Source: Firmicutes bacterium HGW-Firmicutes-10 (GTDB taxonomy: Bacteria > Bacillota_I > Bacilli_A > Erysipelotrichales > Erysipelotrichaceae). Taken from it: a stretch of 7,240 nucleotides of DNA. The position numbers and the translations under genes were made by a program. This document shows positions 1-6,361 of the stretch, piece after piece. The notes beneath the pieces are model-generated. The model had not been told where the DNA came from. It saw nothing but the letters and a program-made list of their open reading frames with translations, and made no database searches. The stretch spans positions 1 to 7,240 of the forward strand of contig PHAF01000094.1 in the NCBI GenBank assembly GCA_002841605.1, read 5' to 3'. Within the stretch, counting starts at the first letter, position 1, and the number at the start of each line of letters is the position of its first letter.

Positions 1-32
1 CAGTATTACTAAATAAATGCAATAAATTCAAT

Positions 33-61
33 AAAAAAACCGCCTTATTTTCAGCGGTTTT
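33..61 (-). terminator. intrinsic terminator of the esterase operon, overlapping the CDS end
   Basis: On the minus strand, AAAACCGC (61-54) pairs with GCGGTTTT (43-36) around a ten-base loop, and a run of seven T follows (39-33). The left arm encodes the esterase's last sense codons (Asn-Arg and part of Glu), and the TGA stop lies in the loop. Confidence 0.85.
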
Positions 62-821
62 CATCAAGCAATCCGGATAATATCTTCCCGATCCGCAGTG
101 ACCAGGCACTTTCAGAGTGAATACCGTCCTCAATCTCGCAATAAGTGAACCTTCTTAACCCCTTTTTGGCCCAAATCGAAGCAATAGCCCGGTTACTTTC
201 GATATAAGCATCATTTTCCTGCGGTTTATCGGACTCTTTCAATCCGATATCCATATATACGCTGTTGCCATTTACTTCAGAAACTTCGATCAGCTGAGCC
301 ATCGGATTTGGGGCAAACCACAATGCATTCGAGATACAGGCGATTTTGGTAAATACTTTGGGATAACGGCACATCGCAACCATCGATATCAAACCGCCCA
401 TACTGGAACCGGCCATCAGAAATTCATCTTCTACGTTGTAGTGATTTTTGATCCAGGCGATCAGATCATTAACGATCCAATCGATGTATTCATTTCCCAA
501 TCCCCCGGCCGGACGTGTCAGCCAATCGCGCAGTCCGACGATATCTTTATTGTGAAAAGGACTATACTCATCCAATCGTAAGAGTCCATCCGCACAACTG
601 ATGCCAACGACGATCATGTTTAAATCATGACTTTCAATGGCTTCGCGCAGTTTCCAGCTGACGCCAAAGGCAGCACGCTCATCATCAAACAGATTCTGTC
701 CATCATGCATGATCAGACAAGGAAGCGGTTTAATCACATCTAAAGGGCAATACACGAAAACGGCTGCTTCACGGCCGGAAAAATCAAGTTTAAGTTTTTG
801 CTCGGTCAATGTATAATTCAT
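51..821 (-). CDS. alpha/beta-hydrolase esterase (Esterase D/Fes-like family)
   Basis: A 256-residue predicted serine esterase of the putative-esterase (enterochelin esterase/esterase D-like) family; the natural substrate cannot be told from sequence. Visible features: an oxyanion-region motif MHDGQNLFDD at about residues 38-47, the nucleophile elbow G-S-S-M-G-G at 138-143 with Ser140 as the likely nucleophile, and a C-terminal G-I-H-S-E-S-A-W with His235 as the likely catalytic histidine. The acid is probably an Asp near 191-199 (MDIGLKESD). There is no signal peptide or membrane segment, so it is probably cytoplasmic. The start overlaps the stop of the upstream gene as ATGA, and no clear Shine-Dalgarno precedes it, so translation is probably coupled to that gene. 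Its last codons form one arm of the operon terminator. The family call is firm; a role in ester, siderophore or acyl-glycoside hydrolysis would be a guess. Confidence 0.85.
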   Translation of the reverse strand: MNYTLTEQKLKLDFSGREAAVFVYCPLDVIKPLPCLIMHDGQNLFDDERAAFGVSWKLREAIESHDLNMIVVGISCADGLLRLDEYSPFHNKDIVGLRDWLTRPAGGLGNEYIDWIVNDLIAWIKNHYNVEDEFLMAGSSMGGLISMVAMCRYPKVFTKIACISNALWFAPNPMAQLIEVSEVNGNSVYMDIGLKESDKPQENDAYIESNRAIASIWAKKGLRRFTYCEIEDGIHSESAWSLRIGKILSGLLDENR

Positions 822-1408
822 GATTCACTGTTTGACCGGGTTTTTGACAAACGGTACTGCTGATATAGGGTGGCATAGTCGCTTTTGATACGGTTCCAGA
901 CGATCAGACATTCATCCGGCAGTTTCTTTTTGGCCAAGCGGAAATACTCCGTTGCCAAATCAGCACTCGCCAGAGCATCTTCACCCTGCTTTAAATCGCA
1001 ATAAAGCGCAGCCAGCGCGGTTTCGATGTACGGATTCGCGGAAAGCTCCGGATATTTTCTGCGCATTTCAAAAATAAGGTCAATACCTTCCAGATAGCGT
1101 TTCAGTTCACGAAAAATATCGACGTTTTTTACGATGACGACCGGCATCACATTGATATCCTTCTGTAAAACCGCCATCCTCAAAGCTTCCTGAGCAAAAT
1201 CAAATGCCTTTTGGATGATTCCGGTATTGATAAAATAAGCCGATTGATCCAACAGGTTTTTGACCGATTCCTCTTTCTCCAACAGTGATTTCGAAAATTC
1301 CGAATCCAACTCGACTGCCAGTTTCAACGGTTGTTTCTCACCAATTTCACTGTACCAATCCTGCTTGATTTTGATATAGCGCTTCCCTTTATACTCAAAC
1401 TTCTCCAT
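818..1408 (-). CDS. uncharacterised protein with TPR-like helical repeats
   Basis: I do not recognise this protein family. The 196-residue product starts with a short basic, beta-prone segment (MEKFEYKGKRYIKIKQDWY) and is then almost wholly helical. Paired helices such as AYFINTGIIQKAFDFAQEAL and GEDALASADLATEYFRLAKK have the small/large residue spacing of tetratricopeptide-like repeats, which usually bind other proteins or peptides. There is no signal peptide or membrane segment. An in-frame ATG exists at 1423 (MRRMK...), but GGAGG at 1415-1419 lies six bases before the ATG at 1408, the normal spacing, so 1408 is the better start. The SD itself would sit inside the longer version. The stop overlaps the esterase start (ATGA), so the two are co-transcribed and probably co-translated, which suggests a shared function. 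The CDS is convincing; its function is unknown. Confidence 0.75.
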   Translation of the reverse strand: MEKFEYKGKRYIKIKQDWYSEIGEKQPLKLAVELDSEFSKSLLEKEESVKNLLDQSAYFINTGIIQKAFDFAQEALRMAVLQKDINVMPVVIVKNVDIFRELKRYLEGIDLIFEMRRKYPELSANPYIETALAALYCDLKQGEDALASADLATEYFRLAKKKLPDECLIVWNRIKSDYATLYQQYRLSKTRSNSES

Positions 1409-1414
1409 TTTCAT

Positions 1415-1419
1415 CCTCC
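1415..1419 (-). promoter_or_regulatory. Shine-Dalgarno that sets the start of the TPR-like gene
   Basis: Minus-strand GGAGG directly abuts the ATG at 1414 and lies six bases before the ATG at 1408. Only the 1408 start has workable spacing. The ATG at 1423 lies upstream of the site and has no SD of its own. Confidence 0.7.
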
Positions 1420-1509
1420 GCATTCAAACTAACAAAAAAAGCTTTCGCTGTGGTTCTGCTGTTATTTTTCTTTTTGAAAATAACGTAAATAAAAAATATC
1501 TCTACCCAT

Positions 1510-1537
1510 ATTATAAAATAGAAAAATATTAATGCAA
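1510..1537 (-). promoter_or_regulatory. sigma-A-like promoter for the esterase operon
   Basis: A perfect TATAAT at 1515-1510 lies 16 bases after TTGCAT (1537-1532), a weak -35 with only the TTG matching in place. The start of transcription would be near 1503, leaving a leader of about 95 bases before the ATG at 1408. Confidence 0.5.
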
Positions 1538-1610
1538 TACCAAAAAATTATTTATGATAGTAATCACTTCCGTAGTCAAAATTTATAATATAATACAAAT
1601 AATTATTCTA

Positions 1611-1639
1611 TTGTATGTTTATATAATTAGTAGTATAAT
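1611..1639 (+). promoter_or_regulatory. sigma-A-like promoter upstream of the csbD-like gene (distal)
   Basis: TTGTAT (1611-1616), a 17-base spacer and a perfect TATAAT (1634-1639). The -35 matches only in its TTG. A second TATAAT lies at 1622-1627. Confidence 0.4.
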
Positions 1640-1671
1640 TCAATTAGATAAAACCATGAGGAAACCCGATC

Positions 1672-1700
1672 TTATTACCATCCCAAGATTAGACTATAAT
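1672..1700 (+). promoter_or_regulatory. sigma-A-like promoter upstream of the csbD-like gene (proximal)
   Basis: TTATTA (1672-1677), a 17-base spacer and a perfect TATAAT (1695-1700). Initiation near 1707 would put the hairpin at 1712-1733 almost at the 5' end of the mRNA, where such structures often protect transcripts. Confidence 0.4.
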
Positions 1701-1711
1701 TTTCAATCAAG

Positions 1712-1733
1712 TACAAACCCACAGAGGTTTGTA
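1712..1733 (+). promoter_or_regulatory. leader hairpin just upstream of the csbD RBS
   Basis: A perfect 8-bp inverted repeat, TACAAACC (1712-1719) and GGTTTGTA (1726-1733), encloses the six-base loop CACAGA. It ends four bases before the AAGGAG. No T-run follows, so it is not a terminator. It could be an mRNA stabiliser, a translational control element or a DNA operator. Confidence 0.5.
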
Positions 1734-1752
1734 GAAAAAGGAGTATTTAATA

Positions 1753-1941
1753 ATGAGCAAGATTAAAAACGCAAAAGATAAAGTCGTTGGCGAAACCAAA
1801 GAAGCCATCGGAAAAGTAACAAATAACAAAGGGTTGGAAGTAGAAGGAAAAATCCAATCCATTAAAGCCGACGTTAATATCAAAACTGAAAAAATCAAAG
1901 ATGACGTCAAGCGTGAAGTAAACAAAACTTTTAAAAAGTAG
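1753..1941 (+). CDS. CsbD-family small stress protein
   Basis: A 62-residue, highly charged, lysine-rich protein with the CsbD-like pattern: an N-terminal K-x-K-N-A-K-D-K-V-V-G-E-T-K-E-A-I-G-K segment followed by 'NNKGLEVEGK', where the family typically has an N-x-x-L-x-x-E-G-K motif. It is the usual family length (about 60-70 residues), has no signal or membrane segment, and should be a soluble amphipathic helical protein. CsbD of Bacillus subtilis belongs to the sigma-B general stress regulon, but its biochemical role is unknown. I see no sigma-B-type GGGTAT box here, only sigma-A-like promoters. The start is supported by AAGGAG at 1738-1743, nine bases before the ATG. The gene stands alone, divergent from the esterase operon and convergent with butyrate kinase. 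Confidence 0.88.
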   Translation: MSKIKNAKDKVVGETKEAIGKVTNNKGLEVEGKIQSIKADVNIKTEKIKDDVKREVNKTFKK

Positions 1942-2137
1942 TTTAGACAAACTTTGCTTACTACAGAAAAACGTATAACTTCATAGTTAACATCATACGG
2001 AAAATATAGAGCGATCGAGATGGAGTATTGTTTGTGATCATGGATTTTATCAATCGAACATGTAGATCATTACCATATATTTCCATGACATGTTGATTAT
2101 CTTTCGTTTATCGAAACTTTTATGTTTACATTGCATC
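1942..2137. other. non-coding spacer between csbD and the bidirectional terminator
   Basis: No gene is seen. The stretch contains overlapping dyads: TCATGGA (2038-2044) with TCCATGA (2082-2088), AACATGT (2057-2063) with ACATGTT (2088-2094), and a small hairpin TTTCG/CGAAA (2102-2116). The csbD transcript probably runs through it as a long 3' UTR to the terminator at 2138-2167. Confidence 0.4.
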
Positions 2138-2167
2138 AAAAAGACTTGAATGGCTCAAGTCTTTTTT
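2138..2167. terminator. bidirectional terminator between csbD and buk
   Basis: A 12-bp perfect stem, AAAAAGACTTGA (2138-2149) with TCAAGTCTTTTT (2155-2166), and loop ATGGC. On the plus strand it ends in six T; on the minus strand it ends in five T. It sits between convergent genes, just past the buk stop at 2173, and can stop both transcripts. Confidence 0.9.
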
Positions 2168-2172
2168 CGTTG

Positions 2173-3237
2173 TCAATTGTACGATTGAACTTCTTCTTCC
2201 TTATTAAGAAAGCGCAACGCCCCCATCGCCAAAGCCGCCAGTTCATCTTCACCCGGATATACTTTGACCCCGGCTATCCAGTCAACCCGCTCAGCGAGCA
2301 TTTTACATATGTACTCATTGTAAGCCAACCCGCCGGTCAGTAAGATCTGATCGACCTTCCCTTCCAGCACGGTCGCCATCGCGCCGATTTCCTTAGCCAT
2401 CTGATAAATCATGGCATCGATCACGCGTCGGGCCTCATCATCCTCCTGTGCCAAAACCATGATTTGCTGAACATTGTTGGATCCAAGATAGGAAACCAAT
2501 CCGCCGCCGCCGACCAGAAGTTTACGAACCTGACGGGTATCGCCACGAAACTCTTCGACCAGATCCAAGACCGCGAAACAGCTTAGACCACCGCTGCGTT
2601 CCGGTGAAAACGGTCCTTCACCGTCCAGTGCATTATTGACATCGATGACCTGACCTTTGCGGTGTGCACCGACGGAAATACCGCCGCCCATATGACAAAC
2701 GATCAAGTTCAGCTTCGAAACATCCCCGTCAACCTCTTTGGCGTATTGTCTGGCGATCTGCTTTTGGTTGAGGGCATGAAAAACACTGCGACGCGAAACC
2801 TGCTTGATCCCGGAATAGCGGGCCAGCACGCATAAATCGTCCGTAACCGGAGCATCGACGAAGATGACCGGTTTATTGTATTTTTCGCCCCAGTAATAAC
2901 CGATGCAGTTACCCACATTGGTCACATGCGTACCGTATTTCTCCGCCAAAATATCGTCGATGACTTCTTTGGAAACCCAATAGATCCCACCGGGCAACGG
3001 CTTAACGACTCCACCGCGCACACAAATGCAATCGAGCGACTCAAAAGAAATGTTTTCTTCGCGCATCCATTTTTCTACGGCTTCCCTGCGGAAGTCCTGT
3101 TGATCGAGCACCTTATGAAAAGAAGCGATTTCTGATGACGTATGGCGGATGTTCGTTGATGCGACCATGACTTCACCTTCAAAGATAGCTGCTTTTGATG
3201 ATGTCGAACCCAAATTCATGACAAGTATTTTAAACAT
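2173..3237 (-). CDS. buk: butyrate kinase
   Basis: A 354-residue acyl kinase of the acetate/butyrate kinase (ASKHA) family, the usual length for Buk and shorter than acetate kinase. It interconverts butyryl phosphate plus ADP with butyrate plus ATP in the cytoplasm; branched-chain acids may also serve. Visible motifs: N-L-G-S-T-S-S-K at residues 8-15 (family signature 1, phosphate binding), an R-G-G-x-x-K-P-L-P-G-G block at 74-84, H-M-G-G-G-I-S-V at 182-189 (signature 2), L-T-G-G-L-A-Y-N at 300-307, and P-G-E-D-E-L-A-A-L-A at 328-337, typical of Buk. The start has a strong GGGAGGA (3243-3249) five bases upstream. The gene follows pflA by 47 bp across a terminator. I find no convincing promoter of its own, so it may depend on read-through. 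The usual partner phosphotransbutyrylase (ptb) is absent from the window. Confidence 0.93.
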   Translation of the reverse strand: MFKILVMNLGSTSSKAAIFEGEVMVASTNIRHTSSEIASFHKVLDQQDFRREAVEKWMREENISFESLDCICVRGGVVKPLPGGIYWVSKEVIDDILAEKYGTHVTNVGNCIGYYWGEKYNKPVIFVDAPVTDDLCVLARYSGIKQVSRRSVFHALNQKQIARQYAKEVDGDVSKLNLIVCHMGGGISVGAHRKGQVIDVNNALDGEGPFSPERSGGLSCFAVLDLVEEFRGDTRQVRKLLVGGGGLVSYLGSNNVQQIMVLAQEDDEARRVIDAMIYQMAKEIGAMATVLEGKVDQILLTGGLAYNEYICKMLAERVDWIAGVKVYPGEDELAALAMGALRFLNKEEEVQSYN

Positions 3238-3272
3238 ACGGATCCTCCCTGCTTATACCTATATTTTATCAT

Positions 3273-3297
3273 AAAAAGGGATGGTTATTGCCATCCC
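3273..3297 (-). terminator. intrinsic terminator of pflBA, overlapping the pflA end
   Basis: On the minus strand GGGATGG (3297-3291) pairs with CCATCCC (3284-3278) around the loop CAATAA, followed by five T (3277-3273). The first arm encodes the last Gly-Trp of PflA, and the TAA stop is in the loop. It separates pflBA from buk; the short T-run may allow read-through. Confidence 0.8.
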
Positions 3298-4013
3298 AGT
3301 TGTTGATTTAGATAATCTTGAAGAAATTTACAGTAATCCTTATCCATCCCATCGACATCTTTCAACGGATTTTCGATGCCTAGCTTGTCATACTTGACAT
3401 TGCCCAGCGTGTGATAAGGCAACAACTCCACTTTTTCAACATTGCTGAGCTTTCTGATTTTTTCAGCCAGCTTGTCCATATGTTCGAGTGTATCATTTTC
3501 ACCGGGTACGATGACATAGCGGATCCACAGTTTGACTCCCTTTGCCTGCGCTTTTTCAAGAAACAGCGGTGAAGAAGACTCCCTTACTTTGGTCATCCTT
3601 TCAAACGACTCGGCATCGACACCTTTGAAGTCCAGTAAGATCAGATCGGTGTGATCAAGGATATCATCAAAGTACATCGGATTACCGACACCCGCCGTAT
3701 CAAGAGTGACATGGATGCCGTCCGCTTTACACAACTTGATGACTTCAAGTAGAAACTGTGACTGAAACAGCGGTTCACCACCACAAAATGTGACTCCGCC
3801 TTTTTCTTTATAATACGGTTTAAATCGTTTGATTCTCTCAAACAGTTCTGCAGGGGTGGTTGATACGCCATTGGTCGGCTCCCACATATCGGGATTATGA
3901 CAGTACAGACACCGCAACGTACAGCCGGATAAAAAGACGACCGTGCGGATGCCGGGACCATCCGCCGTTGCGAATGATTCGATTTTGGAGATATAGCCTT
4001 TAAATTGACTCAT
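3285..4013 (-). CDS. pflA: pyruvate formate-lyase activating enzyme (radical SAM)
   Basis: A 242-residue radical-SAM activase. It uses a [4Fe-4S] cluster and S-adenosylmethionine to abstract a hydrogen from the glycine of PflB. Visible features: the N-terminal family motif Y-I-x-x-I-E-S-F-x-x-x-D-G-P-G-I-R (residues 7-23), the cluster-binding C-x3-C-x2-C as Cys31, Cys35 and Cys38 (SGCTLRCLYCHNPD), and the G-G-E-P motif at 78-81. The length is typical for PflA. A longer in-frame start exists at 4049 (MRKSAKSSLGPS...). The 4013 start places the conserved YI-x-x-IESF motif at the usual distance from the N-terminus, so I prefer it. Neither start has a Shine-Dalgarno. The 4013 start overlaps the last 14 bases of pflB, implying translational coupling. 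Its final codons form one arm of the pflBA terminator. Confidence 0.95.
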   Translation of the reverse strand: MSQFKGYISKIESFATADGPGIRTVVFLSGCTLRCLYCHNPDMWEPTNGVSTTPAELFERIKRFKPYYKEKGGVTFCGGEPLFQSQFLLEVIKLCKADGIHVTLDTAGVGNPMYFDDILDHTDLILLDFKGVDAESFERMTKVRESSSPLFLEKAQAKGVKLWIRYVIVPGENDTLEHMDKLAEKIRKLSNVEKVELLPYHTLGNVKYDKLGIENPLKDVDGMDKDYCKFLQDYLNQQLGWQ

Positions 4014-6219
4014 GGAAGGTCCGAGCGATGACTTCGCGCTTTTGCGCATCGGTCAGCCGGGCAAAGTGAACCGCGTATCCCGATACACGGATCGTAAGGT
4101 GCGGATATTTATCCGGATTTTCCATCGCATCGATCAGTTTTGCCCGATCAAGGACATTTACATTGAGATGGTGAGCATTTTGCCCGAAATAACCATCCAG
4201 TACGCTGACCGTATTGTCGATTTGATCTTCACGCTCTTTGCCCAAAGCCGCCGGAATGATGGAGAACGTATTGGAGATGCCATCCATGCAATCATCGTAT
4301 GGAAGTTTGGCTACGGAGTTTAGCGATGCCAATGCTCCTGAAACATCACGACCGTGCATCGGATTGGCACCCGGTGCAAAGGCTTCACCTTTTAAACGTC
4401 CATCCGGAGTCGATCCGGTCTTTTTACCGTAAACGACATTGGATGTGATCGTCAGTACCGACAAGGTATGTTGTGCATTGCGGATCAGCGGATGACGCTT
4501 GAGGTAACTGCTGAAACGGCTCAAAATGTTGACGGCAATCGCATCGACACGGTCATCATCATTACCGAAGCATGGAAAGTCGCCTTCGATATCAAATCCG
4601 GTAGTGATCCCCTGCTCATTGCGAATCGGTTTGACTTTCGCATATTTGATGGCACTGAGTGAATCCGCAACAACCGACAATCCGGCGACCCCAAAGGCCA
4701 TCAGACGGGTCACGACCGTATCATGCAAAGCCATCAGGCTCTTCTCATAAGCATATTTGTCATGCATATAGTGAATGACATTCATCGTATCGACATATAG
4801 TTTGGCGGTGCGTTGCATGATGGAATCAAACGCTGCCATGACTTTGTCATAGTCCAGCACTTCATCATCCATGATTTCAACATTGTCGAACATGCGTTTT
4901 GATGTGATTTCATCAACTCCGCCATTTATCGATAAAAGTAAAGCTTTACCTAAGTTGGTACGGGCACCAAAATATTGCATTTGCTTGCCGATGCCCATAG
5001 CCGATACGCAGCAGGCGATTCCATAGTCCTGACTAAACAGCGGTCGCATGATATCATCATTTTCATATTGAATCGCACCGGTTTCAATCGACATTTTTGC
5101 ACAGTAGCGTTTGAATGCTTCCGGCAGATGCTGTGACCACAGAATGGTCATGTTGGGTTCCGGTGCTGATCCTAAGTTAGTCAGCGTATGCAGATAGCGG
5201 AAGGAGTTTTTGGTGACCAAAGACTTCCCTAGCCCGCTCATCCCACCGATCGATTCGGTGACCCAGGTCGGATCGCCCGCAAAAAGTTCATCGTATTCCG
5301 GAGTGCGTAAATGACGGACCAGACGCAATTTCATAATGAACTGATCGATCATTTCCTGTGCATCGAGTTCAGTGATCAGTCCTTCATTTAAATCGCGTTC
5401 GATATAAATATCAAGGAAGGTCGATGTGCGACCTAAGGACATGGCTGCTCCGTTATTTTCCTTAACAGCCGCCAGATAGGCAAAGTAAAGCCATTGTACG
5501 GCTTCTTTGGCGTTGGCTGCCGGTTTGGAAATATCATATCCGTAAGTTGCGGCCATGGCTTTGATGTCCTGCAAGGCACGAATTTGCTCACTGACTTCCT
5601 CGCGCAGCTGGATATTGTCCAAATCGTCCAGTTCGATATATTTCAAGTCTTCTTTTTTCGCTTCGATCAAGCGATCGATTCCATACAATGCGACACGGCG
5701 GTAATCCCCAATGATGCGTCCGCGGCCGTAAGCATCGGGCAATCCGGTCAACAATCCGGTGGAACGGGCGTTGCGCATATCTTTGGTATAAGCATCGAAT
5801 ACGCCTTGATTGTGTGTTTTATGCCATTTCTCAAAAGCCAGATCAAGAATCGGCGGCATTTCCCTGCCATAGGTATGCAGGATGGATTCGACCAGACGGA
5901 TGCCACCATACGGATTGATGACTCGTTTGAGCGGTGCATCGCTTTGTAATCCGACGATTACTTCGTCTTCTCTGATGATATATCCGGGCTTGAAATTATT
6001 GACACCGGAAATGTTTTCCATATCGATATCCAAAACGCCCAGTTTGATTTCCTGGGATAAAAGTTCTACGGATTTGTCCCATAAGCGCTGTGTTTTTTCG
6101 CTGATCGGTGCCAGAAAACTTTCATTTCCCTCATAGGATGTAACATTGGATTCTATAAAATTCTCGACATCGATCAAATCGGTCCAGATGCCTTCATTAA
6201 ATTTTTGCCATTCTTGCAT
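4000..6219 (-). CDS. pflB: formate C-acetyltransferase (pyruvate formate-lyase)
   Basis: A 739-residue glycyl-radical enzyme converting pyruvate and CoA to acetyl-CoA and formate, the oxygen-sensitive core of anaerobic mixed-acid fermentation. It matches Escherichia coli PflB throughout, including TGLPDAYGRGRIIGDYRR (158-175), NGAAMSLGRTSTFLDIYIERD (256-276) and PNMTILWS (355-362). The catalytic pair is Cys403-Cys404 in I-A-C-C-V-S-A-M. The radical glycine is Gly714 in R-V-S-G-Y-A-V near the C-terminus. The adjacent Cys pair marks true PFL rather than a diol dehydratase or another glycyl-radical enzyme. The start has an excellent AGGAGGA site (6226-6232) six bases upstream. It is the first gene of the pflBA operon. 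The upstream region carries redox-type and catabolite-type operator candidates and a candidate leader RNA. All key residues are intact. Confidence 0.98.
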   Translation of the reverse strand: MQEWQKFNEGIWTDLIDVENFIESNVTSYEGNESFLAPISEKTQRLWDKSVELLSQEIKLGVLDIDMENISGVNNFKPGYIIREDEVIVGLQSDAPLKRVINPYGGIRLVESILHTYGREMPPILDLAFEKWHKTHNQGVFDAYTKDMRNARSTGLLTGLPDAYGRGRIIGDYRRVALYGIDRLIEAKKEDLKYIELDDLDNIQLREEVSEQIRALQDIKAMAATYGYDISKPAANAKEAVQWLYFAYLAAVKENNGAAMSLGRTSTFLDIYIERDLNEGLITELDAQEMIDQFIMKLRLVRHLRTPEYDELFAGDPTWVTESIGGMSGLGKSLVTKNSFRYLHTLTNLGSAPEPNMTILWSQHLPEAFKRYCAKMSIETGAIQYENDDIMRPLFSQDYGIACCVSAMGIGKQMQYFGARTNLGKALLLSINGGVDEITSKRMFDNVEIMDDEVLDYDKVMAAFDSIMQRTAKLYVDTMNVIHYMHDKYAYEKSLMALHDTVVTRLMAFGVAGLSVVADSLSAIKYAKVKPIRNEQGITTGFDIEGDFPCFGNDDDRVDAIAVNILSRFSSYLKRHPLIRNAQHTLSVLTITSNVVYGKKTGSTPDGRLKGEAFAPGANPMHGRDVSGALASLNSVAKLPYDDCMDGISNTFSIIPAALGKEREDQIDNTVSVLDGYFGQNAHHLNVNVLDRAKLIDAMENPDKYPHLTIRVSGYAVHFARLTDAQKREVIARTFHESI

Positions 6220-6242
6220 AATTGTTCCTCCTAAACAATTTC

Positions 6243-6272
6243 AGTGTATCAGATATCACGATTTACTGTAAC
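6243..6272 (-). promoter_or_regulatory. proximal promoter of pflBA
   Basis: An extended -10, TGA followed by TACACT (6251-6243), lies 18 bases after GTTACA (6272-6267), which matches four of six -35 positions. Initiation would be near 6236, giving a leader of about 17 bases that still contains the AGGAGGA ribosome site. The hexamers are imperfect, as expected for a promoter that needs activation. Confidence 0.45.
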
Positions 6273-6284
6273 GGATTTGATTTT

Positions 6285-6299
6285 TGAGAGCGGTTACAA
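6285..6299 (-). promoter_or_regulatory. candidate CcpA cre site upstream of pflB
   Basis: Minus-strand TTGTAACCGCTCTCA fits every fixed position of the degenerate Bacillus cre consensus WTGNAANCGNWNNCW. It lies upstream of the proximal -35, centred near -56 if transcription starts near 6236, a position more typical of CcpA activation than of roadblock repression. Confidence 0.45.
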
Positions 6300-6317
6300 A
6301 TCGAAGTTTTTTCAATA

Positions 6318-6335
6318 TTGTGATTTGAGTCACAA
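6318..6335. promoter_or_regulatory. perfect TTGTGA-N6-TCACAA operator (Rex or Crp/Fnr type)
   Basis: Six-base arms TTGTGA (6318-6323) and TCACAA (6330-6335) are perfect inverted repeats around TTTGAG. The inner TGTGA-N6-TCACA is the Crp/Fnr/ArcR-family consensus. The full 18-mer also resembles Rex sites (TTGTGAA-N4-TTCACAA) but lacks the inner A/T pair. Both families control anaerobic fermentation genes. The site is centred about 90 bases before the predicted proximal start and abuts the T-run of the upstream terminator. Confidence 0.7.
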
Positions 6336-6359
6336 AAAAACCCATCGCGGGGATGGGTT
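6334..6359 (-). terminator. intrinsic terminator between the RpiR-family gene and pflB
   Basis: On the minus strand AACCCATC (6359-6352) pairs with GATGGGTT (6346-6339) around the five-base loop CCCGC, and seven T follow (6340-6334). It may end the regulator mRNA, or act as the expression platform of the leader RNA candidate just upstream. Confidence 0.85.
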
Positions 6360-6361
6360 GG

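Larger units (their letters stand above)
1424..1752. other. AT-rich divergent intergenic region
   Basis: No gene is supported here. The region carries a minus-strand promoter for the esterase operon (1510-1537) and two plus-strand promoter candidates for the csbD-like gene (1611-1639 and 1672-1700). It also holds the csbD leader hairpin (1712-1733) and an AT-rich dyad, GTTATTTT/AAAATAAC at 1461-1468 and 1477-1484, in the leader of the esterase operon. An open frame on the plus strand (from 1554) is rich in Ile/Tyr from AT-rich sequence, runs into csbD in another frame, and is not a credible gene. Confidence 0.6.

Noticed and set aside
1434..1449. Minus-strand AGC-GAAA-GCT followed by seven T in the esterase operon leader, as an attenuator
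   Set aside because: The stem is only three base pairs, too weak for an intrinsic terminator.
1554..1766. Plus-strand open frame of 70 codons before csbD
   Set aside because: It has low-complexity Ile/Tyr content from AT-rich intergenic DNA, no Shine-Dalgarno, covers the promoter and RBS of csbD, and overlaps that gene in another frame.
4014..4049. Longer PflA N-terminus starting at 4049
   Set aside because: The twelve extra residues are not typical of PflA, precede the conserved YI-x-x-IESF block, and have no ribosome site; the 4013 start fits the family better.
5494..5949. Plus-strand 151-codon frame opposite pflB
   Set aside because: It is the complement of the strongly conserved PflB coding sequence, has no ribosome site, and no recognisable protein pattern.
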